A stretch of 64,000 bases of DNA from Xanthomonas sp. DAR 35659 (GTDB taxonomy: Bacteria; Pseudomonadota; Gammaproteobacteria; Xanthomonadales; Xanthomonadaceae): contig NZ_CP162488.1 of NCBI RefSeq assembly GCF_041242975.1, positions 1,354,001 through 1,418,000 on the forward strand. The letters run 5' to 3'. This document shows, one piece after another, positions 8,701 to 16,475 of the stretch; within the stretch, counting starts at the first letter, position 1, and each line of letters opens with the position of its first letter. The translations under genes and the position numbers were made by a program. The notes beneath the pieces were generated by a model. It worked only from the letters and a program-made list of their open reading frames with translations. It searched no databases and was not told the DNA's origin.

Positions 8701-9684
8701 ATGACGCTGACCCAACTCCGCTATCTCGTCGCCATTGCCGACGCCGACCTCAACATCACCCTGGCGGCGGCGCGCGTGCATGCCACGCAGCCGGGGCTGT
8801 CCAAGCAGCTCAAGCAACTGGAGGACGAGCTGGGCTTCCTGCTGTTCGTGCGCAAGGGCCGCAGCCTGGAGACGGTGACCCCGGCCGGGCGCGAGGTGAT
8901 CGAACGCGCGCGCGCGGTGCTGGCCGAGGCCAACAACATCCGCACCTACGCCGCCAACCAGCGCCGCGAGAGCCAGGGCCAGTTGACCCTCACCACCACC
9001 CACACCCAGGCGCGCTTCGTGCTGCCGCCGGCGGTGGCGCAGATCAAGCAGGCCTATCCGCAGGTCAGCGTGCACCTGCAGCAGGCCGCCGAGAGCGCCG
9101 CGCTGGACCTGCTCAGCCAGGGCGACGCCGACATCGCCATCGTCAGCACCGCCGGCAGCGCGCCGGGCGCCGGCATCGCGGTGCCGCTGTACCGATGGCG
9201 GCGGCTGGTGCTGGTGCCGCGCGGGCACCCCTTGGATGTGCCCAAGCGGATCCCGGACATGGCCGCGCTGGCCGCGCAGCCGCTGATCAGCTACGAATCC
9301 TCCACCCGTGCCGGTTCCTCGCTGCAGCGCGCCTTCGGCCGGCTCGGGCTGGAGCCGAGCATCGCCCTGACCGCGCTCGACGCCGACCTGATCAAGACCT
9401 ACGTGCGCGCCGGTCTCGGCGTCGGCCTGCTGGCGGAGATGGCGGTGCATGCCGGCGATACCGACCTGCGCGCCTGGCCGGCGCCGCCGGAGATTCCCGA
9501 GTGCATCGCCTGGGCGGTGCTGCCGCGCGACCGCGTGCTGCGCGACTACGCGCTGGAACTGGTGCACGTGCTGGCGCCGCAGATCGACACCCGCGACCTG
9601 CGCCGGGTGATGGAAGGCAACCAGGAGCCCGACTGGCCGGCCCCGCCGAGTTGGGAAGAGCTGACCCAGACCATCACCAGCTAG
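8701..9684 (+). CDS. cysB: LysR-family transcriptional regulator, CysB-like
   Basis: This 327-residue regulator has the LysR winged helix at residues 1-60 ('[20 protein letters not shown]', then '[17 protein letters not shown]'). The N-terminus '[10 protein letters not shown]' and recognition segment '[12 protein letters not shown]' are typical of the CysB/Cbl branch. The substrate-binding domain follows from about residue 90 ('[16 protein letters not shown]'), where CysB binds N-acetylserine. It is divergent from cysG-cysK, which fits a role as activator of the sulfate assimilation genes. ATG 8701 gives the standard CysB length. Confidence 0.88.
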   Translation: MTLTQLRYLVAIADADLNITLAAARVHATQPGLSKQLKQLEDELGFLLFVRKGRSLETVTPAGREVIERARAVLAEANNIRTYAANQRRESQGQLTLTTTHTQARFVLPPAVAQIKQAYPQVSVHLQQAAESAALDLLSQGDADIAIVSTAGSAPGAGIAVPLYRWRRLVLVPRGHPLDVPKRIPDMAALAAQPLISYESSTRAGSSLQRAFGRLGLEPSIALTALDADLIKTYVRAGLGVGLLAEMAVHAGDTDLRAWPAPPEIPECIAWAVLPRDRVLRDYALELVHVLAPQIDTRDLRRVMEGNQEPDWPAPPSWEELTQTITS

Positions 9685-10011
9685 AAGCTGGGAGTCGGGA
9701 ATCGGGATTGGGGAATCGCGAGCGGCGCGACGTGCTCGATGCGTCGATTGGCTTCGGACGGACTTCCGAGCAAAAGAAGTGGAGTAAGGGCAACGGCATC
9801 GCGGCCTGCGCTGGAATGCTGGAATGAAGGCCCCGCACCGGCGTGGTTGCCTGCCGCGCGCGTTGCCGCGGCCCGGGCCGCGGCCTATGATGCGCGCCGG
9901 CAAGGCGCTGTCGCCCGGAATTCCCGTGCGCCGCGGCTGCCGCATTCACGGACGAACGGAACAGCGCCTGCACGCCGGGCGCGCTCCGATGCCGATCACC
10001 AGGGGGAAAGG
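9685..10011. other. Intergenic stretch with a GGGAATC-family repeat
   Basis: No credible gene. Bases about 9691-9716 carry one copy of the dispersed repeat (GGGAGTCGGGAATCGGGATT followed by GGGGAATCGCG). The rest is unremarkable, apart from a purine-rich RBS (AGGGGGAAAGG) at the end serving the next gene. Confidence 0.6.
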
Positions 10012-10566
10012 ATGGCAGCTTGTGCATGTTGTGACGCGACCGTGCTGTTCGGCGGGACGCGGGTGGGCGATCGGCGCTATTGCAACGCGCATTGCGCGGC
10101 GCGCGGCCCGCTGCAATCGGTCCTGCCGCACGTCCCGCAGGACGCCGCGCGCGAGCAGGCGCTGCAGATCTTCCGCGGGCGCTGCCCGCACTGCGCCGGC
10201 CCGGGTCCGGTGGACGTGCATGCCGCGCACACGATCTGGTCGGCGGTGGTGCTGACGTCCTGGCAGAGCACCCGCCTGTTCGCCTGCCGCGCCTGCGCGA
10301 CCAAGCAGCAGGCGCTGGCCGCGCTGAAGTCGCTGCTGCTGGGCTGGTGGGGGATTCCCTGGGGCGTGCTGGGCACGCCGATCACGCTGGGGCGCAATCT
10401 GTATGGGATGGCGACGCAGCGCAACCTGCGCGCGCCGTCCGCGGCGTTGGTGCAGCAGGCACGGGTGGTGCTCGCCGCGCGCATGATCGAGCAGGCGCGC
10501 GAGGATCAGGCGCGGGCACAGGCCGCCGCCGCCTCGCACCAGCCGCCGCCGCTGCCCGGCGCCTGA
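10012..10566 (+). CDS. Hypothetical protein with Cys pairs and a hydrophobic hairpin
   Basis: I do not recognise this 184-residue protein. It has an N-terminal Cys cluster (Cys4, Cys6, Cys7), further pairs at Cys24/Cys28, Cys58/Cys61 ('CPHC') and Cys92/Cys95 ('CRAC') that could bind zinc, and a hydrophobic stretch at about 105-130 ('LLLGWWGIPWGVLG'). A charged, Ala-rich tail ends in 'QPPPLPGA'. The start is set by a good RBS (AGGGGGAAAGG) just upstream of ATG 10012; the frame is open further upstream but that part looks non-coding. It is followed 77 bases later by the LURP-one-like gene, possibly on the same transcript. Confidence 0.7.
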   Translation: MAACACCDATVLFGGTRVGDRRYCNAHCAARGPLQSVLPHVPQDAAREQALQIFRGRCPHCAGPGPVDVHAAHTIWSAVVLTSWQSTRLFACRACATKQQALAALKSLLLGWWGIPWGVLGTPITLGRNLYGMATQRNLRAPSAALVQQARVVLAARMIEQAREDQARAQAAAASHQPPPLPGA

Positions 10567-10643
10567 GCGCCGCCCCGTTTCGTCCCGCATGCGGTCGCGC
10601 CGGCGCGCCGCGCGGCGTTCTTTTCCCAAACGCAAGGAAGTCC

Positions 10644-11231
10644 ATGCATCCCGTCCTCCAGCAGAACCTGTTCTTCGTCAAGGAACAGGTCGGCATGTTC
10701 AAGGCCGCCAACAACTACGACGTGTTCGACCCGCAGAGCAACCAGAAGGTGCTCGAATGCCGCGAGCCGAACCTGGGCCTGTTCACCAAGATCTTCCGTT
10801 TCAGCGACTACAAGCGGATGACCCCGTTCCAGGTGGAGGTGCGCACCCCGAACGGGCAGAAGGTGCTGACGGTCAAGCGTGGTTTCTCGCTGTTCCTGTC
10901 CAAGGTCGAGGTGCTCGACGAGCACGATCGCCTGGTCGGCACCTTCAGCCAGAAGTTCTTCTCCATCGGCGGCAAGTTCGACGTGCTCGATGCGCGCGAG
11001 AAGCTGGTGTGCACGCTGCGCGGCAAGTGGACCAGTTGGGACTTCCGCTTCGTGCAGGGCGAGCGCGAGCTGGCGCGCGTGTCCAAGAAGTGGGCCGGGT
11101 TGGGCAAGGAGCTGTTCACCTCGGCCGACAACTACATGCTGGCGATCGAAAACGCGGTGCCGGCCGAGGACGACGTGCGCATCCTGATCATGGCCGCGGT
11201 GTTGTGCATCGATATGGTGTTGAAGGAGTGA
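10644..11231 (+). CDS. LURP-one-related / scramblase-like protein
   Basis: The 195-residue protein resembles the LURP-one/phospholipid scramblase beta-barrel fold. Features are an aromatic N-terminus ('NLFFVKEQVGMFKAANNYDV'), repeated strand pairs ('VLDEHDRLVGTFSQKFFS', 'VLDAREKLVCTLRGKWTS'), 'WDFRFVQGERELARVSKKWA', and a hydrophobic C-terminal helix ('ILIMAAVLCIDMVL'). Members bind membranes or lipids, but no bacterial function is firmly established. ATG 10644 follows a GCAAGGAAG RBS. Codon use is like neighbouring core genes. Confidence 0.75.
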   Translation: MHPVLQQNLFFVKEQVGMFKAANNYDVFDPQSNQKVLECREPNLGLFTKIFRFSDYKRMTPFQVEVRTPNGQKVLTVKRGFSLFLSKVEVLDEHDRLVGTFSQKFFSIGGKFDVLDAREKLVCTLRGKWTSWDFRFVQGERELARVSKKWAGLGKELFTSADNYMLAIENAVPAEDDVRILIMAAVLCIDMVLKE

Positions 11232-11249
11232 TGGAGCCGGGGGGATGAA

Positions 11250-11462
11250 GCCGGGAATGGGGAATCGGGATTGGAGATTCGTAAAAGCGGGATTCCGGCA
11301 GCGGCTGCATCCCGGCCCTCCACACTGAGCGGAGTGGCCGTTGTGGGAGGGACTTCGGTCCCGACTGCATGCTGCGGGAAGACTTCAGTGCCTCATCTGG
11401 TTCTCCCGAGGCCTATTGCGATGAGCGGCCGCCGGGTAGGAGCGGCTTCAGCCGCGACGGGC
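11250..11462. repeat. Mixed dispersed repeats
   Basis: Within the 387-base gap between two genes are a GGGAATGGGGAATCGGGATT copy (about 11254-11276), a diverged palindrome unit (GTGGGAGGGACTTCGGTCCC, about 11344-11363) and a GTAGGAGCGGCTTCAGCCGC unit (about 11436-11455). No coding sequence is evident. Confidence 0.75.
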
Positions 11463-11551
11463 ATTCCCTTTGCCCTTTAGCGCGTCGCCTTCGCTTGTCC
11501 AAGGCAATGTCGAGCCGCTTCACCGCCGCAGCTGCAGCCATGCCGGATACG

Positions 11552-11600
11552 TCCCTTCTCCCCCCCGGGAGAAGGTGCCCCGAAGGGGCGGATGAGGGGA
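11552..11600. repeat. CTTCTCCC..GGGAGAAGG dispersed element
   Basis: This element has a hairpin (CCTTCTCCC / GGGAGAAGG around a short C-run) followed by 'GTGCCCCGAAGGGGCGGATG'. The second half is itself palindromic (CCCCGAAGGGG). It lies 18 bases beyond the stop of the histidine kinase gene and may act as its transcription end. It differs from the other two repeat families here. Confidence 0.7.
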
Positions 11601-11618
11601 CGGGCGCCAGTGCGCCGC

Positions 11619-12818
11619 TCAGGCGTCCGCGGCCGGCAGCCGCACGGTGAAGCGGCTGCCGTGGCCGGGCTGGCTGTGCACTTCGACGCTGCAGCCCAGC
11701 GTCTCGGCGGTGCGGCGCACGATCCACAGCCCCAGGCCGAGGCCCTCGCTGTGCGGATCGGCCTGGCGGAACGGCTGGAACAACTGGTGCAGGCTGTCGC
11801 GGTCCATGCCGATGCCGCTGTCGATGATCTCCACCAGCACCTGATCGCGCCGCCGCCGGCAGCCGATCAGCACCGAGCCGTGCTCGGTGTACTTGACCGC
11901 GTTGCCGAGCAGGTTGCCGAGCAGGGTGGCCAGCAGCGTGGGGTGGCTGCGCACGCGCAGCGCGGTCGGCACGTAGCGCAGGCGCAGCCCCTTGGCCGTG
12001 GCCCGCGGCCGCCAGGTGTCCAGGATCGGGCCGAGCAGTTCGGCCAGCCCGACCGTGCCGAGCGCCGGCAGGCTGTGCTCGGCGCCGGCGACCGCGCTGG
12101 CGGCCAGCTCGTCCAGCCCCGAGGCGACCTGGTTCAGCGCCTTGCGCGCCTCGTCCAGCGGCGCGCTGTCGGCGACATCGAGCTGACGCTGCAGCTTGGT
12201 CAGTGCGTAGGAGGCGGTCCGCAGCGGGGTCTTCAGGTCGTGGCCGGCGACGGCCAGCAGGCGGCTGCGGTAATGGTTGGCCTCCTGCGCCTTCGCCAGC
12301 GCCTTGCGCAGTTCCAGTTGCGCCATCGTCTGCCGGGCCAGGGCGCGCAGCGCCTCCATCTGCTCGTAGGTGAGCTGCCGCGCGCGCCGATCGAGCACGC
12401 AGACGGTGCCCAGCGGCAGGCCGTCGGCGGTCTTCAGCAGCGCGCCGGCGTAGAAGTGCAGGCGTTCGTCGCCGGTGACCAGCGGGTTGCTCGCGAAGCG
12501 CGGATCCTCGCGCGTGTCCGGCACCAGCAGCAGGTCGTCCTCCAGCAGCACATGCGCGCAGATCGAGGTGGCCAGCGGGGTTTCCCGCGCGCCCAGGCCG
12601 ATCTCGCTCTTGAACCACTGCCGCTCGCTGTCGATCAGGTTGACCACCGCGATCGGGGTCTGGCAGATCAACGCCGCCATGCGGGTGATGTCGTCGAAGG
12701 CCGGCTCGGGCGGCGTGTCGAGGATCGCGTAGCTGCGCAGGGCATCCAGGCGCAGCGCCTCGTTGGGCGGTTTGGCGGCGCAGTACGCGGGGCCGGCGGC
12801 GGGTTCGGCGGGAAGCAT
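11619..12818 (-). CDS. GAF-domain sensor histidine kinase
   Basis: The 399-residue protein has no transmembrane segment, so it is probably a cytoplasmic sensor. Residues about 25-165 form a GAF domain ('ILDTPPEPAFDDITRMAALI', 'GTVCVLDR'). His193 in 'AGHDLKTPLR' is the phosphorylated H-box. The ATPase domain has the N-box near 306 ('GNLLGNAVKY'), G1 'DSGIGM' at 333-338 and a 'GLGLGL' G2 box at 359-364. No response regulator gene adjoins it, so it is an orphan kinase. The start ATG 12818 gives an N-terminus in line with similar GAF kinases. The ligand is unknown. Confidence 0.88.
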   Translation of the reverse strand: MLPAEPAAGPAYCAAKPPNEALRLDALRSYAILDTPPEPAFDDITRMAALICQTPIAVVNLIDSERQWFKSEIGLGARETPLATSICAHVLLEDDLLLVPDTREDPRFASNPLVTGDERLHFYAGALLKTADGLPLGTVCVLDRRARQLTYEQMEALRALARQTMAQLELRKALAKAQEANHYRSRLLAVAGHDLKTPLRTASYALTKLQRQLDVADSAPLDEARKALNQVASGLDELAASAVAGAEHSLPALGTVGLAELLGPILDTWRPRATAKGLRLRYVPTALRVRSHPTLLATLLGNLLGNAVKYTEHGSVLIGCRRRRDQVLVEIIDSGIGMDRDSLHQLFQPFRQADPHSEGLGLGLWIVRRTAETLGCSVEVHSQPGHGSRFTVRLPAADA

Positions 12819-12888
12819 GCGGCGCGGCTCGGTGACGGTCAGTGGCGCAGTCTATGGGACGCATCACGGTTTTTTGGCGACGCCGTCT

Positions 12889-13636
12889 TCACGCGGGCGC
12901 GACGCTCGTGGCCGGCGCGGCGCCGGAGGCCGCGGCCAGTGCCCCGGTTCCGCTCCCGGACAGGTGCTCGCTGTAGCGATCCACCAGATAGGGCGCCAGT
13001 TGGCGCGTGAGCAGGGTGAACTTGACCAGTTCCTCCATCACATCCACCACCCGTTCGTAGTACGCCGATGGACGCATGCGTCCAGGCGTGTCGAATTCCT
13101 GCCAGGCCTTGGCCACCGACGACTGGTTGGGGATGGTCAGCATGCGCATCCAGCGGCCCAGCACGCGCATCTGGTTGAGCGCGTTGAACGACTGCGAGCC
13201 GCCGGACACCTGCATCAGCGCCAGGGTCTTGCCCTGGGTGGGGCGCAGGGCGCCCTGGCTGAGCGGGATCCAGTCGATCTGCGCCTTGAGCACCGCGCTC
13301 ATCGCGCCATGCCGTTCCGGCGAGGACCAGACCATGCCTTCGCTCCACAGAGCCAGTTCGCGCAGTTCCTGCACCTTCGCGTCGCTGTCCGGGGCGGCGT
13401 CGGGCAGCGGCAGTCCGGTCGGATCGAACAGGCGCGTCTGCGCGCCCATGGCCTGCAGCAGCCGCGCCGCTTCCAGCGCCAGCAGCTTGCTGTAGGAACG
13501 CTCGCGCAGCGATCCGTACAGCAACAGGATGCGCGGCGCCAGCGGCGGCCAGCGCCAGGGGATCCAGGCGCGCGAATGCGGCCGGGTCCAGGTTCGGCAG
13601 ATCGGACAGGTCAACCGACAAGGCGGCCGTCCGCAT
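12889..13636 (-). CDS. arsH: ArsH-type NADPH-FMN reductase, apparent frameshift near the 5' end
   Basis: The main frame encodes an ArsH flavoprotein ('[18 protein letters not shown]', '[20 protein letters not shown]', '[20 protein letters not shown]', '[14 protein letters not shown]'). ArsH proteins oxidise trivalent organoarsenicals and bind FMN. The expected N-terminus ('[20 protein letters not shown]') is encoded in a different frame, starting at ATG 13636 and overlapping the end of arsC. Removing one G near 13548 would join the frames into '[15 protein letters not shown]'. As written, the protein either starts aberrantly in the second frame (for example at a TTG near 13615) or is not made full length. 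The C-terminus from about residue 230 is Ala-rich. Confidence 0.75.
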
Positions 13637-14036
13637 CGATCAGCGGTTCGCCGTCTTCCTTGGCGAAGGCGCCGCGCTGCGGCGAAGGCAGGATCTCCAG
13701 CACCGTCTCCGAGGGCCGGCACAGGCGGGTGCCGAGCGGGGTGACCACGATCGGCCGGTTGATCAGGATCGGGTGCCGCAGCATCGCGTCCAGCAGCGCG
13801 TCGTCGCTCAGCGCAGGGTCGTCGAGGCCTAGTTCGGCGTAGGGCGTGCCCTTCTGCCGGATCGCCTCGCGTAGCGGAATGCCCATGGCCGCGATCAGCG
13901 CCTGCAAGGTGGCGCGGTCCGGTGGGGTCTTGAGGTATTCGACCACGGTTGGTTCGGTGCCGCTGTTGCGGATCAGGCCCAGGACATTGCGCGAGGTGCC
14001 GCAGGCGGGGTTGTGATAGATCGTGATGGCGCTCAT
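13611..14036 (-). CDS. arsC: Arsenate reductase, glutaredoxin-coupled
   Basis: The 141-residue protein reduces arsenate to arsenite using glutaredoxin. Catalytic Cys12 lies in '[11 protein letters not shown]', and the arsenate-binding arginine in '[16 protein letters not shown]' near residue 110. Length and layout match the E. coli plasmid ArsC type rather than the thioredoxin-dependent type. ATG 14036 is chosen because the open frame upstream lacks family residues. The gene follows arsR by about 30 bases and overlaps the arsH start, so the three form one operon. Confidence 0.93.
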   Translation of the reverse strand: MSAITIYHNPACGTSRNVLGLIRNSGTEPTVVEYLKTPPDRATLQALIAAMGIPLREAIRQKGTPYAELGLDDPALSDDALLDAMLRHPILINRPIVVTPLGTRLCRPSETVLEILPSPQRGAFAKEDGEPLIDADGRLVG

Positions 14037-14065
14037 CGGAACTCGGTGCGGTAGGGAGGGCGAGG

Positions 14066-14401
14066 TCATGCGTGTTTCGCGGATTTCGGAGTGGTCGTCG
14101 GCGGCGCGGCGGGCGACGGCCAGTTGCCGCCGCCGCAGTTCTCGGTCAGGAACCCGATCAGCGCGTCCATGCGCGCGTAATCGGCGCGCAGCCGGATCAC
14201 CCGGCCCTGGCGTTCGTCGACGATCAGACCGGTGCCGCGCAGGACGTTCAGGTGGGCGGTGAGCGTGGCCGGCGCCAAGCTCAGCGCGGCGCGCAACTCG
14301 CCGACGACCATGCCCTGCGGCCCGGCCTGGACCAGGGCGCGATAGGCGGCAAGCCGATGCGCATGGGCGCGCAAGGCGGTAACGATGTTGCTGGCGCCCA
14401 T
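14066..14401 (-). CDS. arsR: ArsR-family transcriptional regulator
   Basis: This 111-residue winged-helix repressor is the first gene of the arsR-arsC-arsH operon. The recognition region '[20 protein letters not shown]' spans about residues 40-59, followed by the wing '[18 protein letters not shown]'. The classic metalloid-binding Cys pair of ArsR is absent from the helix; the only cysteine is Cys89 near the C-terminus ('ENCGGG'). Sensing could therefore use a different site or none. The start ATG 14401 gives a typical short N-terminus. Confidence 0.88.
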   Translation of the reverse strand: MGASNIVTALRAHAHRLAAYRALVQAGPQGMVVGELRAALSLAPATLTAHLNVLRGTGLIVDERQGRVIRLRADYARMDALIGFLTENCGGGNWPSPAAPPTTTPKSAKHA

Positions 14402-14460
14402 GATTCGATAATTCCAGAAGCAATGAAATGAGGCAAGCCGGGACGCGCTCCCGAAACGAC

Positions 14461-14484
14461 GACGGGCGCATCGCTGCGCCCGTC
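14461..14484 (-). terminator. Hairpin downstream of the 327-residue FIST-like gene
   Basis: A perfect 10-bp stem (GACGGGCGCA / TGCGCCCGTC) with a 4-base loop lies 22 bases past the stop at 14507. The minus-strand tail is only weakly T-rich (GTCGTTTCG). It separates this unit from arsR. Confidence 0.45.
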
Positions 14485-14506
14485 GCGGTAACGCCTTGCG
14501 CCGGCG

Positions 14507-15490
14507 TCAGGCCGGCATGTCCTCGATCTGCAGGTACACCATGGTCTGGTTAAGCAACTGGTAGGCCACTTCGCCGAAGGTCACTGGCCCGATCAGCTCG
14601 CCGGTGCGCTTGCCCTCCAGCTCCGAGTACAGGAAATTGAGGATGCAGTTGCAGCTGAACTCGGGACTGCGCACCGTCTGCGGCAACTGTCGCGAGAACT
14701 CTTCGACGTAGTTGGCCACCGGTGCGGCGATGCGGTACTCCACGCCGCGGAACACCGGCGCGTACAGGGTGACCTTGCGCCCGTCCTGGTCGATCGACTG
14801 GATGCTGGCGTTGATCTTCTCCCCGTTGTAGTCGGCGACCAGCGGCAGGCGCACGTCGATCTGGTTGCGGGTCAGGTAATCGGCGAAGTCGTGTGGCTGG
14901 CCGTTGATCAGGGCCTGGCCGACATCGAAGCCGTCCTGCGCGAAGGTGATCACGTCGCCGTCGCCCTGCTCGAAGCAGTTGACGATGCCGACCGAGACCA
15001 TCTTATCCTCCGGCAGGGTCGCATGCAGCGCCACGCAGCCTTCGCTGTAGGACTTGCCGCTGGTGCCGTCGTAGATCCGCGGCGCCACTTTGCCCAGGTC
15101 CGCGAGGTCCACGCCGGACACCCAGCCGACGATGTTCTTCATAAACAGGCCAGGATAGTCGGGCGACTCCTGCGCGTAGCGCACGTGCGCCTGGCTGGTC
15201 GCCGGCAGGATGATGACGCTGAAGCCGTGATCGGGCGAGTCGCTGGCGATGGACGGCAGTTCGTCCGGTCCGTACCAGCGCACGCGCGAGGCAACGACGC
15301 AGGGGTCCTGCTCGCTGACGAAGATCAGGTCGCGGCTGTGGGTGCCGCCCTGCTTGTCCATGAAGTAGGGAATGGTGCCGCCGATCCAGTTGCCCGTGGG
15401 CAGGCCGTCGAGCAGGGCCTGGTCGCCGGCCAGGTACAACGTGGCGCCGGACTGGATCTTCTGAGCGGCTTGGTCGCGTGTCATCAACAT
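14507..15490 (-). CDS. Conserved hypothetical protein, possibly FIST-like
   Basis: The 327-residue protein has no signal peptide or membrane segment. Its C-terminal part ('APVFRGVEYRIAAPVANYVE', 'SCNCILNFLYSELEG', 'VTFGEVAYQLLNQTMVYLQI') resembles the end of FIST sensory domains, where a 'cys-rich turn, TFGEI, NQT' order is usual. This is a pattern reading, not a search result. The N-terminus includes 'ATLYLAGDQALLDGLPTGNW'. ATG 15490 is supported by a GAGGAGC RBS. It lies 11 bases after a 73-residue gene and is probably translated from the same mRNA. Function is unknown. Confidence 0.75.
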   Translation of the reverse strand: MLMTRDQAAQKIQSGATLYLAGDQALLDGLPTGNWIGGTIPYFMDKQGGTHSRDLIFVSEQDPCVVASRVRWYGPDELPSIASDSPDHGFSVIILPATSQAHVRYAQESPDYPGLFMKNIVGWVSGVDLADLGKVAPRIYDGTSGKSYSEGCVALHATLPEDKMVSVGIVNCFEQGDGDVITFAQDGFDVGQALINGQPHDFADYLTRNQIDVRLPLVADYNGEKINASIQSIDQDGRKVTLYAPVFRGVEYRIAAPVANYVEEFSRQLPQTVRSPEFSCNCILNFLYSELEGKRTGELIGPVTFGEVAYQLLNQTMVYLQIEDMPA

Positions 15491-15501
15491 GTCGTTGCTC
15501 C

Positions 15502-15723
15502 TCAGAAGTGGGACTTCAGTTCGGCCGAGTAGAGATTTTCGTACTTGCTGAAGAAGGCGTGCGCCTCGTCCACGCAAGCCTGCACGTTCTGCGGCGACGG
15601 GTCGCTTTTGATCCTGCGCGCGCATTGGCTCAGCATCATGTTCCCGGCGAATACCTTGAACTGCAGGTTGGACTCGCCGCGAAGCAGCGGAACCCATTTG
15701 GGATGGCTTTTGCTTGGAATCAT
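15502..15723 (-). CDS. Small conserved hypothetical protein
   Basis: This 73-residue soluble protein precedes the FIST-like gene by 11 bases. A strong RBS (GAGGAGG) sits 6-8 bases before ATG 15723, and codon use is AT-richer than the surroundings. The C-terminal half ('NVQACVDEAHAFFSKYENLY') looks helical; charged and aromatic residues suggest a partner-binding protein. I do not recognise the family. The tight pairing implies a shared function with the downstream gene. Confidence 0.7.
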   Translation of the reverse strand: MIPSKSHPKWVPLLRGESNLQFKVFAGNMMLSQCARRIKSDPSPQNVQACVDEAHAFFSKYENLYSAELKSHF

Positions 15724-15897
15724 CTTCGTCCTCCTCGGGTGACGTCGTTCGAATGGCCGGCGCCCAGGCGCGGCTCCGGTGCAGGTATCGACGCCGCGCC
15801 ACCGAGCTTGAGCTCACCGCCTGGCTGTAAGCGGTTTCCGTCGCCGAAGTGGCGAATGGGTCACTGCTGCGGCCCGATCGCTGCGCGGCGCGCGGGC

Positions 15898-15908
15898 GGG
15901 GGGGGGGG
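15898..15908. repeat. Run of 11 G residues
   Basis: An uninterrupted G11 tract lies 92 bases before the GTG start of the DUF2946 gene, in the presumed promoter or leader of the TonB/PepSY operon. Long mononucleotide runs are prone to slippage during replication and also to sequencing error. Confidence 0.8.
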
Positions 15909-15999
15909 AGCGGGTCTTGCTTGTCCCTGTGCGGCGATGCCTGCGTCAAGCTGTCGCAGGGTCTACCCTGCGCGCGGCCGCAGGCCCTAGACTGCCGCC

Positions 16000-16407
16000 G
16001 TGATCCGTCGCCGCCCGTCGCAGTCGCCCTGGGCCATGCTCGCCGCTTTGGCGATCGTGCTGATGCTGGTTGCGCCGTTGCTGAGCCGTTGGCAGCAGAT
16101 GCAACCGCGTGCGATGGCGGCCGACGCCGGCGCGCTGTGCACCAGCCGCGGCTTGCAGTGGCCGCTGCCGCCCGTGGCGACGGCGGCGCTGCATGCGGGC
16201 GCCCACGATGCCGACGGCGCGATGCCGCACGAGCACGCCTGCGACTACTGTCTGCTCGCCGCGCGGCTGTTGCCGTGGTTGGCGGTGTTGCTGGTGCTGC
16301 TGCCGTGGTTGCGCCACCACGCGCCCCCTGCGCTGCCGCGGCCGCCGGCCGTCGCGGCCGGAGTATGGCGCGCGCACGCGGCACGCGGACCACCCCTGTT
16401 CTCCTGA
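16000..16407 (+). CDS. DUF2946-like membrane protein
   Basis: The 135-residue protein has an N-terminal hydrophobic segment (residues about 12-28), a second one at about 86-102, and between them 'PHEHACDYCLLAA' with His77, His79, Cys81 and Cys84. This His/Cys motif is the hallmark of DUF2946 proteins, often found beside TonB receptors linked to copper. The start is a GTG at 16000; no nearer ATG fits. It is followed by a TonB-dependent receptor 68 bases later and then a PepSY protein, so the three probably form a metal-related operon. Confidence 0.75.
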   Translation: MIRRRPSQSPWAMLAALAIVLMLVAPLLSRWQQMQPRAMAADAGALCTSRGLQWPLPPVATAALHAGAHDADGAMPHEHACDYCLLAARLLPWLAVLLVLLPWLRHHAPPALPRPPAVAAGVWRAHAARGPPLFS

Positions 16408-16475
16408 CCACGCGTGGATGTTCCTTCGTGCCGCGGCCTCGCCGCGGCACGTCTTCGTGTTTGATGGAGCCATCG

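Noticed and set aside
15849..16475. Upstream extension of the TonB receptor frame
   Set aside because: It overlaps the DUF2946 gene in another frame and has no signal peptide; the signal peptide starts at 16476.
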